Shown: piece after piece, positions 1 through 6,728 of the stretch | Position numbering within the stretch: position 1 is the stretch's first letter | Layout of the letters: every line of letters begins with the position of its first letter | Source of the DNA: CAMBDR01 sp046597185 | GTDB lineage: Bacteria; Pseudomonadota; Gammaproteobacteria; Burkholderiales; Burkholderiaceae_D | Length of the DNA: 8,700 nt | Assembly: GCA_046597185.1 (NCBI GenBank) | Contig: JBKJLF010000695.1 | Coordinates: 1-8,700 of the forward strand | Direction of reading: 5' to 3' | Made by a program: the position numbers and the translations under genes | The notes under the pieces: generated by a model | Database searches by the model: none | What the model saw: the letters and a program-made list of their open reading frames with translations, nothing else | What the model was told of the DNA's origin: nothing

Positions 1-1199
1 ATACCCTGGCGTATTTGATCAGCGCTGCCGTATTGGTGGGTTTGGCGCTCAACCCATGGAACCTATGGCTGCGCCCGGTGGTGCATGATTTGTTGCTGCA
101 ATCGCAGGGGTTGGCCAGCATCTTTTTAATGCTGTGGCTGATTGCCGCGATGTTTGATACCTTGCCTGTGGCCGAAAGCCGTGCCAGTTGGCAAGCCAAT
201 TGCACCATCGGTTTGGCCGTATTGCGCACCACCTTGCTGGCCTTGGCTGCTTGGCAAATGCATAGTCTGGTGTGGGTGCTGTTGGCCTTGGTGGTGCAAG
301 CGTTTTCCAAGCTGGGGTTGTTGTTTTGGTATATCTTGCGCCGCCCCGGCCCACGTCTGGCGCTGCAACCTGCTTTGTTGCGCCAGCAAATAGCTTATGC
401 TGTGCCCTTTGCGGTAGGTAACGGTTTATATTCGATGCGTTCACAAGCGGATCAATGGGTTGTGGCAACATTGTTGTCGCCGCTGTTGTACGGCAGCTTT
501 TCAATTGCCACCAGCTTGCAGCCCATTGCCACTTTGCTTCGTTTGCCCGTATATAATGCCATGATGCCGCGCTTGAATGCGGCTTGCGCCAAGCAAGATT
601 TTAATCAGGTTCGGCATTTGATTACCAAGAGCAATGCGGCCACCGCAATGCTCTTGATCCCGGTGGCGGGTGTATTTTATGTGTGTGTGCCGCAATTGAT
701 TGAATTGGTGTACACCAATCGCCATTTGGCAGCAATTCCGGTAATGCGTGTGTATTTGCTGGGGATGATAGTGAATGCCTTCGCGATTGGACATGTGTTG
801 CCGGCGATGGATTTGGGCAAGTTTGCTACGCGCAATAATGGTATGTGTTTGGTTTTATCGGTGTTATTCAGTTGGCTCGGGGTGCAGTATTTTGGTCTGG
901 CGGGTGCTGCTTTTGGGAGTGTTGCAACCTTGGCCGTGAGTGAATTTTGGTCGGCCCATGTGGTAGCGCGTAAATTATCGATCAGTGTGACGCAGTTGCT
1001 GTCGATGCGTCAGTTATGGGCTACTTTGCTCAGCACTGGTTTGGCCTTGGTGTTGACCCTGGTGTTGTGCCAATCCCTGGTTTGGCCCGTGTTTTATGTT
1101 TTGCTGGCCAAAGGAAGCTTGTTTGTGGGTATCTGGATCGGCGTATTTTTAGCCTTGGGTGGTAAACGGCAATTATCAGGTTTGCGTGATTTTGATTAG
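1..1199 (+). CDS. Wzx-type polysaccharide flippase / oligosaccharide exporter (MOP superfamily), 5'-partial
   Basis: Probable inner-membrane flippase that moves undecaprenyl-linked oligosaccharide units to the periplasm. The frame is open from base 3 at the left edge to a TAG at 1197-1199, so the true start lies upstream. The TTG at 15 has no sign of being the start; about 398 residues are visible. The protein is strongly hydrophobic with roughly ten membrane segments, separated by short basic loops. Numbering from the codon at 15, segments lie near residues 1-17, 32-47, 63-110 (at least two), 126-141, 212-233, 246-264, 278-310, 335-353 and 362-385. The stretch around 128-170 (AVPFAVGNGLYSMRSQADQW, followed by a hydrophobic run) resembles the central region of Wzx-like flippases, where a charged pair sits inside the membrane. 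Family members are usually 420-480 residues with 12-14 segments, so perhaps 50-80 residues are missing. The neighbouring glycosyltransferase and adenylate-forming enzyme support a polysaccharide role. The substrate cannot be read from the sequence. Confidence 0.82.
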   Translation, partial: TLAYLISAAVLVGLALNPWNLWLRPVVHDLLLQSQGLASIFLMLWLIAAMFDTLPVAESRASWQANCTIGLAVLRTTLLALAAWQMHSLVWVLLALVVQAFSKLGLLFWYILRRPGPRLALQPALLRQQIAYAVPFAVGNGLYSMRSQADQWVVATLLSPLLYGSFSIATSLQPIATLLRLPVYNAMMPRLNAACAKQDFNQVRHLITKSNAATAMLLIPVAGVFYVCVPQLIELVYTNRHLAAIPVMRVYLLGMIVNAFAIGHVLPAMDLGKFATRNNGMCLVLSVLFSWLGVQYFGLAGAAFGSVATLAVSEFWSAHVVARKLSISVTQLLSMRQLWATLLSTGLALVLTLVLCQSLVWPVFYVLLAKGSLFVGIWIGVFLALGGKRQLSGLRDFD

Positions 1200-1220
1200 T
1201 CGATCAGAAAATAAATAACA

Positions 1221-1225
1221 AGAGG
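1221..1225 (+). promoter_or_regulatory. Ribosome binding site that fixes the start of the adenylate-forming enzyme
   Basis: AGAGG ends six bases before the ATG at 1232, a normal spacing. It would directly abut the alternative TTG codon at 1226, which makes that upstream start implausible. Confidence 0.7.
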
Positions 1226-1231
1226 TTGCGA

Positions 1232-2698
1232 ATGGCACTGGAAGATTTATTGTACCCGCTATTGAGTGCATATATCGCTTCGCCGCAGTGGGTAAAACTG
1301 TCTATTGGCCGCGCGTATTCCTGGTTGCCGACGAATTTGGGTCGAGGTAAGCATTACCCCGCGCTGCTGCGCGATGCCCTGCAACACGATCCCGCTGTGC
1401 TGGCCAAACTTCAGCACGACAAATTAAGTGCCAGTTTGCGCTGGGCCCTGGAATTTGTACCCGCTTATGCGTCTTATCGCCATTTATTGCCGCAAGTGGC
1501 GCTGGACCCGCATTGGGTGTTGGCGCAAATGCCCTTGCTCAGCAAGGACGAATTAAAAAATAATTTGGCAAGTTATTTGTCCGATGCGCGCTCGGCATCG
1601 AAGCGCTTAAAAACCTTTACTGGTGGCTCGACCGCGAGTGCCTTAATGTTTTATCTGGAAAAAGGCATATCGCGCCCGAAAGAATATGCTTTTATGGAAG
1701 ACTTCCATCGGCGCATCGGTTTTGTCGGTGATGAGGTGACGCTGGCTTTGCGCGGGCGTAGTGTACCCACCGCCAAGCATCCGGGCGGGCGCTTGTGGAT
1801 GTATGAACCAATCAAGCGCCAATTGATTTTAAGCTCTGATCATTTGGAGCGCCGTTATATGGCCGAATATGTCGATGCAATGCGGCAGTGGCAGCCACGT
1901 TTTATTCAAGCCTTCCCATCGGCTTTAATTCCCTTGGCGCGCTGGCTGAAAGAATATCCCGACTCCATTGTAACGCAAGCCATACGCGGTATCATGTTAT
2001 TTTCCGAGAATGTCTACGGCAGTCAAATGGCGCTTTTGCGTTCGGTATTTGATTGCCCGATTTTAAAGCATTACGGCCATTCGGAGCGGGTCTTGATGGC
2101 CGCTTCCATGCCCGACGATGAACGCTGTTTTTTTTGGCCGCAATATGGCTTGGTTGAGTTGGTCGATGAACATGGAAAGACTATTGCACCTGACCAGACC
2201 GGGGTGTTGGGTGAACTGGTGGGCACCAGTTTTGATAATCAGGTGATGCCCATGTTGCGCTATCGCACTGGCGATCTGGCAATGTGGTCGGCCTCCGAAC
2301 ATCCGCAATTGCCGGGCTTTCCGGTGGTGGAGCGGATCGAAGGGCGCTTGCAAGAGTTTATTGTTTGTCAGGATCAGCGTTTAATATCGATTTGTACGAT
2401 CGGTGCGGCGCATCTGGGCGATTTGGCGGCGGTAGAAACCATGCAATATGAGCAATATCAGGCCGGGCATTTTATTTTGAAAGTCGTCACCCAGGCACCA
2501 CTATCGGAAGTTGCCAGACAGCGCATGGTGAAAGCCGTGATCGAAAAAACCCAAGGGGGCTGTACGGTAGAAATTGTTGAGGTTGGGCAAATTGCGCGCA
2601 CTGCGCGTGGAAAACACAAGATGTTGATTCAACATCTCGATTTAGGTAAATATTTTGGTAGTTCGCTACAGGATATAGTGACGGAAAAGGAAGTATGA
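1232..2698 (+). CDS. CapK/PaaK-like adenylate-forming enzyme (phenylacetate-CoA ligase family), polysaccharide-associated
   Basis: A 488-residue soluble protein of the ANL adenylate-forming superfamily, on the branch with phenylacetate-CoA ligase and capsule proteins called CapK. Such enzymes activate a carboxylic acid as an acyl-AMP. Visible motifs, numbered from the ATG at 1232: a Gly/Ser/Thr-rich phosphate-binding loop TFTGGSTAS at 128-136, FSEN at 257-260, YGHSE at 281-285 (the aromatic-G-x-S/T-E adenine motif), YRTGDLA at 344-350 with the ribose-binding Asp, RIEGR at 368-372, and a C-terminal TARGKHK at 457-463 that supplies candidate catalytic lysines K461 and K463. I chose the ATG at 1232 over the in-frame TTG at 1226 because AGAGG at 1221-1225 lies six bases before it and would abut the TTG. 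The gene starts 32 bases after the flippase and overlaps the glycosyltransferase by four bases, so it is part of an operon. The substrate is unknown; activating an acid that decorates the glycan is inference. Family call is firm, exact reaction is not. Confidence 0.8.
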   Translation: MALEDLLYPLLSAYIASPQWVKLSIGRAYSWLPTNLGRGKHYPALLRDALQHDPAVLAKLQHDKLSASLRWALEFVPAYASYRHLLPQVALDPHWVLAQMPLLSKDELKNNLASYLSDARSASKRLKTFTGGSTASALMFYLEKGISRPKEYAFMEDFHRRIGFVGDEVTLALRGRSVPTAKHPGGRLWMYEPIKRQLILSSDHLERRYMAEYVDAMRQWQPRFIQAFPSALIPLARWLKEYPDSIVTQAIRGIMLFSENVYGSQMALLRSVFDCPILKHYGHSERVLMAASMPDDERCFFWPQYGLVELVDEHGKTIAPDQTGVLGELVGTSFDNQVMPMLRYRTGDLAMWSASEHPQLPGFPVVERIEGRLQEFIVCQDQRLISICTIGAAHLGDLAAVETMQYEQYQAGHFILKVVTQAPLSEVARQRMVKAVIEKTQGGCTVEIVEVGQIARTARGKHKMLIQHLDLGKYFGSSLQDIVTEKEV

Positions 2699-2700
2699 TG
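2687..2700 (+). promoter_or_regulatory. Ribosome binding site and overlapping stop/start (ATGATG) of the glycosyltransferase
   Basis: AAGGAAG at 2687-2693 lies inside the last codons of the adenylate-forming enzyme gene. It is followed by ATGATG at 2695-2700, whose first ATG overlaps the TGA stop at 2696-2698. AGGA ends three bases before the first ATG and six before the second, so the second (2698) is the better-spaced start. The arrangement is a classic translational-coupling junction. Confidence 0.65.
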
Positions 2701-3756
2701 AAGCAAATTGTGATGATGGGTACACGTTTGGACACGATGGGCGGTATCTCAGCTGTGGTACAAGTGTATCAGGATCAGGGCTTGTTTCAACGCGAGTTGG
2801 TACGTTATATTGCCACGCATCGCGACGGTAGCCGCCTGACCAAATTGTTGTGGATGATCAAGGCCTGGTTGAACTTGACGTGGTCGCTCTGTTTGCGCCG
2901 GGTTTCGCTGGTACATTTGCATGTTGGTTCCGGCCCGAGTTTTTGGCGTAAATCGAGCTTTATTTTGCTCAGCATGCTCTTTCGCGTGCCCTATCTGTTT
3001 CATTTGCATGGCTCTGGCTTTGTGCAATTTTACGAGCGCGCCAAACCTTGGCAACAGCGCTGGATGCGCTATGTTTTGCGGAGCGCCGGGCAGGTCATTT
3101 TACTATCCAACAGTTGGAAGGCATGGGCGCATGGCGTATGTCCCGAAGCCAAAGTCAGCACCTTGTATAACCCGATCATGCTGCCTCCCCAGCCAGAACC
3201 CCGAAGCGCCGGGGCCACCTTACTGTTTTTGGGGCGGCTGGGGGTGCGTAAAGGCGTACCCGATCTGATTTCTGCGGTGGCGCGGTTGGTGCCGCAGTTC
3301 CCTCAGTTACGCCTGATTTTGGCGGGCGATGGTGAAGTTGAGGCGGCGCGCTTGCAGGCGCAGCAACTGGGCATTGCCGCGCAGGTTGAATTGCCAGGAT
3401 GGATTGACGGGCAAGCCAAGCAGCAATACTTGAAGCGCGCCAATGTGTATGTGCTGCCATCGTATGCGGAAGGCTTGCCCATGAGCGTGCTCGAAGCGAT
3501 GGCGCATGGCCTGCCCATTGTGAGTACCCGGGTCGGCGGCATTCCTGAAGCCGTTTCCGAAGGGGTAGAAGGGTTTTTAATTGACGCCGGTGATGTTGCC
3601 GCCCTGGCCAACAGCTTAAAAACCCTGTTGGAACAACCTGCGCTGATGGAACAAATGGGAAAAATGGCAAGGCAGCGCGCAGTCAATTGCTTTGCCAGCA
3701 CCGTCTTGCTGCCGCAATTGGAACAGATTTATCGACAAATGGGTGTGTTGGCATAG
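2695..3756 (+). CDS. Glycosyltransferase, GT4 family (GT-B fold)
   Basis: A 353-residue retaining-type glycosyltransferase, expected to transfer a sugar from a nucleotide-sugar donor to a lipid-linked glycan on the cytoplasmic face of the inner membrane. The N-terminal Rossmann half carries the GGISAVV loop (about 16-22) and the HLHVGSG and FHLHGSG segments (74-80, 102-108), typical acceptor-side features. The C-terminal donor half starts with FLGRLGVRKG at 178-187, continues with LILAGDGE at 207-214, and contains the GT4 signature EGLPMSVLEAMA from 259, in which E259 and E267 form the E-x7-E motif, followed by PIVSTRVGGIPE. No transmembrane segment or signal peptide is obvious; basic and hydrophobic helices near 50-66 and 88-104 could mediate membrane contact. 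The first ATG overlaps the upstream stop (ATGA); a second ATG follows at 2698 and sits at better distance from the AAGGAAG at 2687-2693. Either start gives the same protein apart from one Met. Sugar specificity cannot be predicted. Confidence 0.9.
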   Translation: MMKQIVMMGTRLDTMGGISAVVQVYQDQGLFQRELVRYIATHRDGSRLTKLLWMIKAWLNLTWSLCLRRVSLVHLHVGSGPSFWRKSSFILLSMLFRVPYLFHLHGSGFVQFYERAKPWQQRWMRYVLRSAGQVILLSNSWKAWAHGVCPEAKVSTLYNPIMLPPQPEPRSAGATLLFLGRLGVRKGVPDLISAVARLVPQFPQLRLILAGDGEVEAARLQAQQLGIAAQVELPGWIDGQAKQQYLKRANVYVLPSYAEGLPMSVLEAMAHGLPIVSTRVGGIPEAVSEGVEGFLIDAGDVAALANSLKTLLEQPALMEQMGKMARQRAVNCFASTVLLPQLEQIYRQMGVLA

Positions 3757-3767
3757 CGAGCCAGACT

Positions 3768-3793
3768 GGTGAATGAAGCGGGTGAATGAGGGG
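3768..3793 (+). repeat. Two tandem 13-bp imperfect repeats in the gap before the kinase gene
   Basis: GGTGAATGAAGCG (3768-3780) is immediately followed by GGTGAATGAGGGG (3781-3793). The two copies match at 11 of 13 bases and at the first nine without exception. They fill most of the 42-base gap between the glycosyltransferase and the first kinase. The second copy overlaps the ribosome binding site. This may be chance or a small duplication; no function is evident. Confidence 0.5.
3788..3793 (+). promoter_or_regulatory. Ribosome binding site of the first TPR-GAF kinase
   Basis: GAGGGG ends five bases before the ATG at 3799 and eleven before a second in-frame ATG at 3805. An in-frame TGA at 3787-3789 rules out any start further upstream. 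The spacing and the alignment with the paralog (MQMF against MEMF) favour 3799. Confidence 0.65.
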
Positions 3794-3798
3794 GCGCG

Positions 3799-6639
3799 AT
3801 GCAGATGTTTATTTGCCAATCTGAAGTAGTGCAATTGGAGCAAGAATTGGCGCTCTCCGTGGGAACTCGGCACGTGCAAATTTTAGTCGAATTAGCTTGG
3901 CATTTGCGTCAGCGTCAATCGCATCGCGCACTGGAGTTGGTTGGAGAGGCGCAAGTCCTGATCGCCTCTTGTGCTTTGGAATTGCGGCAACGCCAGATTT
4001 TGGCGACTCGCTTAATCGTGACGCAAGCCAAGGTGATCTGGTTGTTTGGCAAACTCGATCAAGCCTTTGCCCTGATCAAACAAGCGTTGGATCAGGCGCA
4101 GCATTTGGGTAGCGATGACTTACTGGCTGATGCACATATTTTTGGCGCAGGCATCTTGAATGATCAAGGTCAAACCGATCAGGCGCATGGGCATTGGCTA
4201 CAGGCATTGGCGGCCAGTGAGCGTCTGTTTGACCCCATCCGTCTTGCCGCAATTCGCACTGGTATGGGAATATGGCTGGCGTATCGCGATCAAAACGCCG
4301 CGTTGGCGCAATATGGCCACTTATTAAGTGTGGAAGCTGCTGACGTGGATGGCCTGCATCCTTCCTGTCTGGCCGCTTTTTATGACTTTTGGGGCATTAT
4401 TGCGACCCAGCGCAGTGAATTTGCCGCCTCCATTGAATTTTGGAGCAAGGGCCGAAAACATGCTGAAGATGTCGGGCAATTGCGTCGGGCGATCATGCTT
4501 TCAACCAATATTGGCGATAGTTTTAATAATTTGAATGATCACCACAGTGCCTTGGAATGGATGCAACGCGGCCTCGATCTCGCGCGGCCCACCGATTGGC
4601 CCACCGCGATAGGCAGTTGTTTGATGCAAATGGGGGAAACCTTACGTCGTCTTGGACGCCTTGCCGCCGCGCTGGATATTTTAAGTGAATCGCTGCGTAC
4701 CCTGGCACCTTTGGCGGCCTCTCGCTCCTACGCCATTGCACTGGCTTACTTTAGCGAATTGGCTTTGGATCGGCGCGATTGGGGTGCGGCTTATCGCACC
4801 TTTTGTCAATTGCAACATCGTGCCAATGCTTTAAATCATCCTGAGTTTCAAATCATGGCCATCCGTGGTCAGGCCCATGCTTTAATGGAACTGCAGTGTC
4901 CTGAGTCGGCATTGGTGGCAGCCCATGCGGCCTACAATATCTCGTTTAATCGGCAAAATCCCTGGTTACACATCTCGGTATTGAAAGTCCTGGCCGACAT
5001 CCATGCGCGCTACCCCGGCTTGCCTGCGCCAACCGATATGAGCGTGGCCAATCCGCAATTACACTATCTGCAGCTAGCGCAGCAAGAAGCCAGCCATATC
5101 AGCGGCTATATCGTCACGGGCGACTTGCTCGATGCGCTGGCCGATGCCCATGCGGCTGCCAATGATTTTGATGCCGCTTATGCGGTCGCGCGTAGCGCCC
5201 ATGAGGCACGCGATAAAACCCACAGTCAGGAAACCACCAACCGTGCTTTGGCCTTGCAATTGCATTATCAAACTGAGCGTGCCGAAGCCGAGCGAGAACA
5301 TCATCGGCAATTGGCTGGGGCTGAAGCCAAGCGTGTCGCAGCTTTGCAACAGACCACCGATGTGCTGGAGCATTTGGGTTCGATTGGACAAGAAATTACC
5401 GGTCACCTTGAAATGGAAGGATTATTTCAGGCCCTCAATCGGCATGTTCATCGTTTGCTCGATGCCAGCTCATTCACGATTTATTTGATTGATAGTAATG
5501 GCTTGACTTTGACTTCCGCTTTTGGCGTGGAACATGGGAAAATTATCCCCAAACATCAGGTCGAATTGGCTTCCAATGTGTATAATTCCGCACGCTGCAT
5601 TCAAGAGCGACGCGAAATCATGATCAATATCGACCCCGGCCGTGATGATCCTACCTGTTTGCCCGGTACTTTAGTCACCTTGAGCCGATTGTTTGCGCCC
5701 TTGTTGGTTGGGGAGCGGGTATTGGGCGTGATCACCATCCAGTCCATGCAAGCCCATGCCTATGGCGAGCGTGAATTATTGATTTTTCGAACCCTTTGTG
5801 CGTATGGTGCGATTGCATTGGATAATGCTAATGCGTATCGGCAACTGCAGCAAGCGCAATCCCAACTGGTAGCACAGGAAAAATTGGCTGCCTTGGGATC
5901 ATTGGTGGCAGGGGTGGCACATGAATTAAATACACCCATTGGCAATAGCCTGTTGATGACCAGTGCATTGCAAGAGAAAACCGATGAGGTCGATGCGAAA
6001 ATTGCCACTCAAACCCTGCGGCAAGCCGATCTGGATGAGTTTTTAGTCGATATCCGGGATTCCGCCAGCCTGATTTTGCGAAATCTTAGCAGCGCCGCAG
6101 GCTTAGTCAGCAGTTTCAAGCAAGTTGCGGTGGATCGTACCAGCGCCAAGCGGCGTAAGTTCCATTTGCTGCAAACTTGTCAGGAAATTTTAATGACCTT
6201 GATGGGGCAAATTCGCCTCTCCGGACATAGCCTCTTGACCGAGATTGACGAGACCATCCACATGGATGCCTATCCGGGGCCATTAGGGCAAGTATTGACG
6301 AATTTAATTAACAACGCCTTGCTGCATGCGTTCGATGGCATCGACGGTGGAAAAATGTTGTTGCGTGCCTACATGAGTAGCGCTGATCGGGTTTGTATCG
6401 AGTTTAGTGACAATGGCGTGGGTATTCCGCAGCAAAATCTGGAGCGGGTATTTGAGCCATTTTTTACCACCAAAACTGGACAGGGTGACAGTGGTTTGGG
6501 GATGAGTATTATTTATAATATTGTCACATCGCTACTGGGTGGCAAGATTGTTATCCACAGCAATGTGGGTGTGGGCACAACTTTTGTACTGGATTTACCA
6601 CTAACGGTGGAGTCTGTGCAAGAAGTGACAATGGTTTAA
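3799..6639 (+). CDS. Soluble TPR-GAF sensor histidine kinase, complete (946 aa)
   Basis: A cytoplasmic sensor kinase that should autophosphorylate on histidine and pass phosphate to an unseen response regulator. There is no signal peptide or transmembrane segment. Residues 1-470 are helical repeats of the TPR type; clearer units lie near 74-104, 115-148, 243-265, 277-305, 318-345, 357-383 and 446-472. A charged coupler helix runs from KTHSQE (473-478) to about 520. A GAF domain covers about 530-680, with NSARC at 596-600 and LFAPLLVGERVLGVITIQS in its core. The phosphoacceptor helix holds LVAGVAHELNTPIGN with H708, then a long second helix around 740-780 (RNLSSAAGLVSSFKQVAVD). The HATPase domain is intact: N-box QVLTNLINNALLHA (831-844), G1 DNGVGIP (871-877), F-box VFEPFFTTK (884-892), G2 GDSGLGMS (896-903) and GVGTTF (924-929). 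All residues needed for kinase activity appear present. It lies 42 bases after the glycosyltransferase and is followed by a paralog. The ligand of the TPR and GAF parts is unknown. Confidence 0.93.
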   Translation: MQMFICQSEVVQLEQELALSVGTRHVQILVELAWHLRQRQSHRALELVGEAQVLIASCALELRQRQILATRLIVTQAKVIWLFGKLDQAFALIKQALDQAQHLGSDDLLADAHIFGAGILNDQGQTDQAHGHWLQALAASERLFDPIRLAAIRTGMGIWLAYRDQNAALAQYGHLLSVEAADVDGLHPSCLAAFYDFWGIIATQRSEFAASIEFWSKGRKHAEDVGQLRRAIMLSTNIGDSFNNLNDHHSALEWMQRGLDLARPTDWPTAIGSCLMQMGETLRRLGRLAAALDILSESLRTLAPLAASRSYAIALAYFSELALDRRDWGAAYRTFCQLQHRANALNHPEFQIMAIRGQAHALMELQCPESALVAAHAAYNISFNRQNPWLHISVLKVLADIHARYPGLPAPTDMSVANPQLHYLQLAQQEASHISGYIVTGDLLDALADAHAAANDFDAAYAVARSAHEARDKTHSQETTNRALALQLHYQTERAEAEREHHRQLAGAEAKRVAALQQTTDVLEHLGSIGQEITGHLEMEGLFQALNRHVHRLLDASSFTIYLIDSNGLTLTSAFGVEHGKIIPKHQVELASNVYNSARCIQERREIMINIDPGRDDPTCLPGTLVTLSRLFAPLLVGERVLGVITIQSMQAHAYGERELLIFRTLCAYGAIALDNANAYRQLQQAQSQLVAQEKLAALGSLVAGVAHELNTPIGNSLLMTSALQEKTDEVDAKIATQTLRQADLDEFLVDIRDSASLILRNLSSAAGLVSSFKQVAVDRTSAKRRKFHLLQTCQEILMTLMGQIRLSGHSLLTEIDETIHMDAYPGPLGQVLTNLINNALLHAFDGIDGGKMLLRAYMSSADRVCIEFSDNGVGIPQQNLERVFEPFFTTKTGQGDSGLGMSIIYNIVTSLLGGKIVIHSNVGVGTTFVLDLPLTVESVQEVTMV

Positions 6640-6646
6640 GAAAAAA

Positions 6647-6675
6647 TTGGGTTGGCTTTAAAAAAGCGGTATACG
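6647..6675 (+). promoter_or_regulatory. Weak candidate sigma-70-type promoter for the second paralog
   Basis: TTGGGT at 6647-6652 and TATACG at 6670-6675 are separated by 17 bases, the preferred spacing. The -35 box matches consensus at only three of six positions and the -10 at four of six. A start site would fall around 6682, leaving a leader of about 45 bases. The match is poor enough to be chance. Confidence 0.25.
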
Positions 6676-6716
6676 ATGCAATATGGCGCTGTGATGTGAG
6701 AGGTCTGCGCCGCCCC

Positions 6717-6721
6717 GGGAG
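6717..6721 (+). promoter_or_regulatory. Ribosome binding site of the second TPR-GAF paralog
   Basis: GGGAG ends seven bases before the ATG at 6729. The frame stays open upstream through the whole gap, so the start is not fixed by a stop codon. It is chosen from this site and from the match of the first residues (MEMF) to the start of the upstream paralog (MQMF). Confidence 0.6.
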
Positions 6722-6728
6722 TGGTTCC

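Larger units (their letters stand above)
6640..6728 (+). other. 89-base gap between the two kinase paralogs
   Basis: The longest non-coding gap in the window. It begins A-rich directly after the TAA stop at 6637-6639 and ends in the ribosome binding site of the next gene. I see no stem-loop followed by a T-run, so there is no convincing terminator and read-through from the first paralog to the second is likely. A weak promoter candidate lies inside it and is listed separately. Confidence 0.6.

Noticed and set aside
1226..1228. TTG as the start of the adenylate-forming enzyme
   Set aside because: The Shine-Dalgarno-like AGAGG directly abuts this codon, while the ATG at 1232 is at a proper distance from it.
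3176..3701. Long open frames on the minus strand across the glycosyltransferase gene
   Set aside because: They lie fully antisense to a gene with clear GT4 motifs, are low in recognisable protein features and rich in Pro, Ala and Cys, as expected from reverse-complement shadows of a GC-biased gene.
6676..6699. Seven-codon open frame (ATG to TGA) in the gap between the kinases, as a possible leader peptide
   Set aside because: It has no ribosome binding site and no repeated regulatory codons, and no attenuator stem-loop follows it.
6685..6711. Inverted repeat GGCGC / GCGCC as a terminator or riboswitch stem
   Set aside because: The stem is only five base pairs with a 17-base loop and no T-run follows. 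It is indistinguishable from chance.
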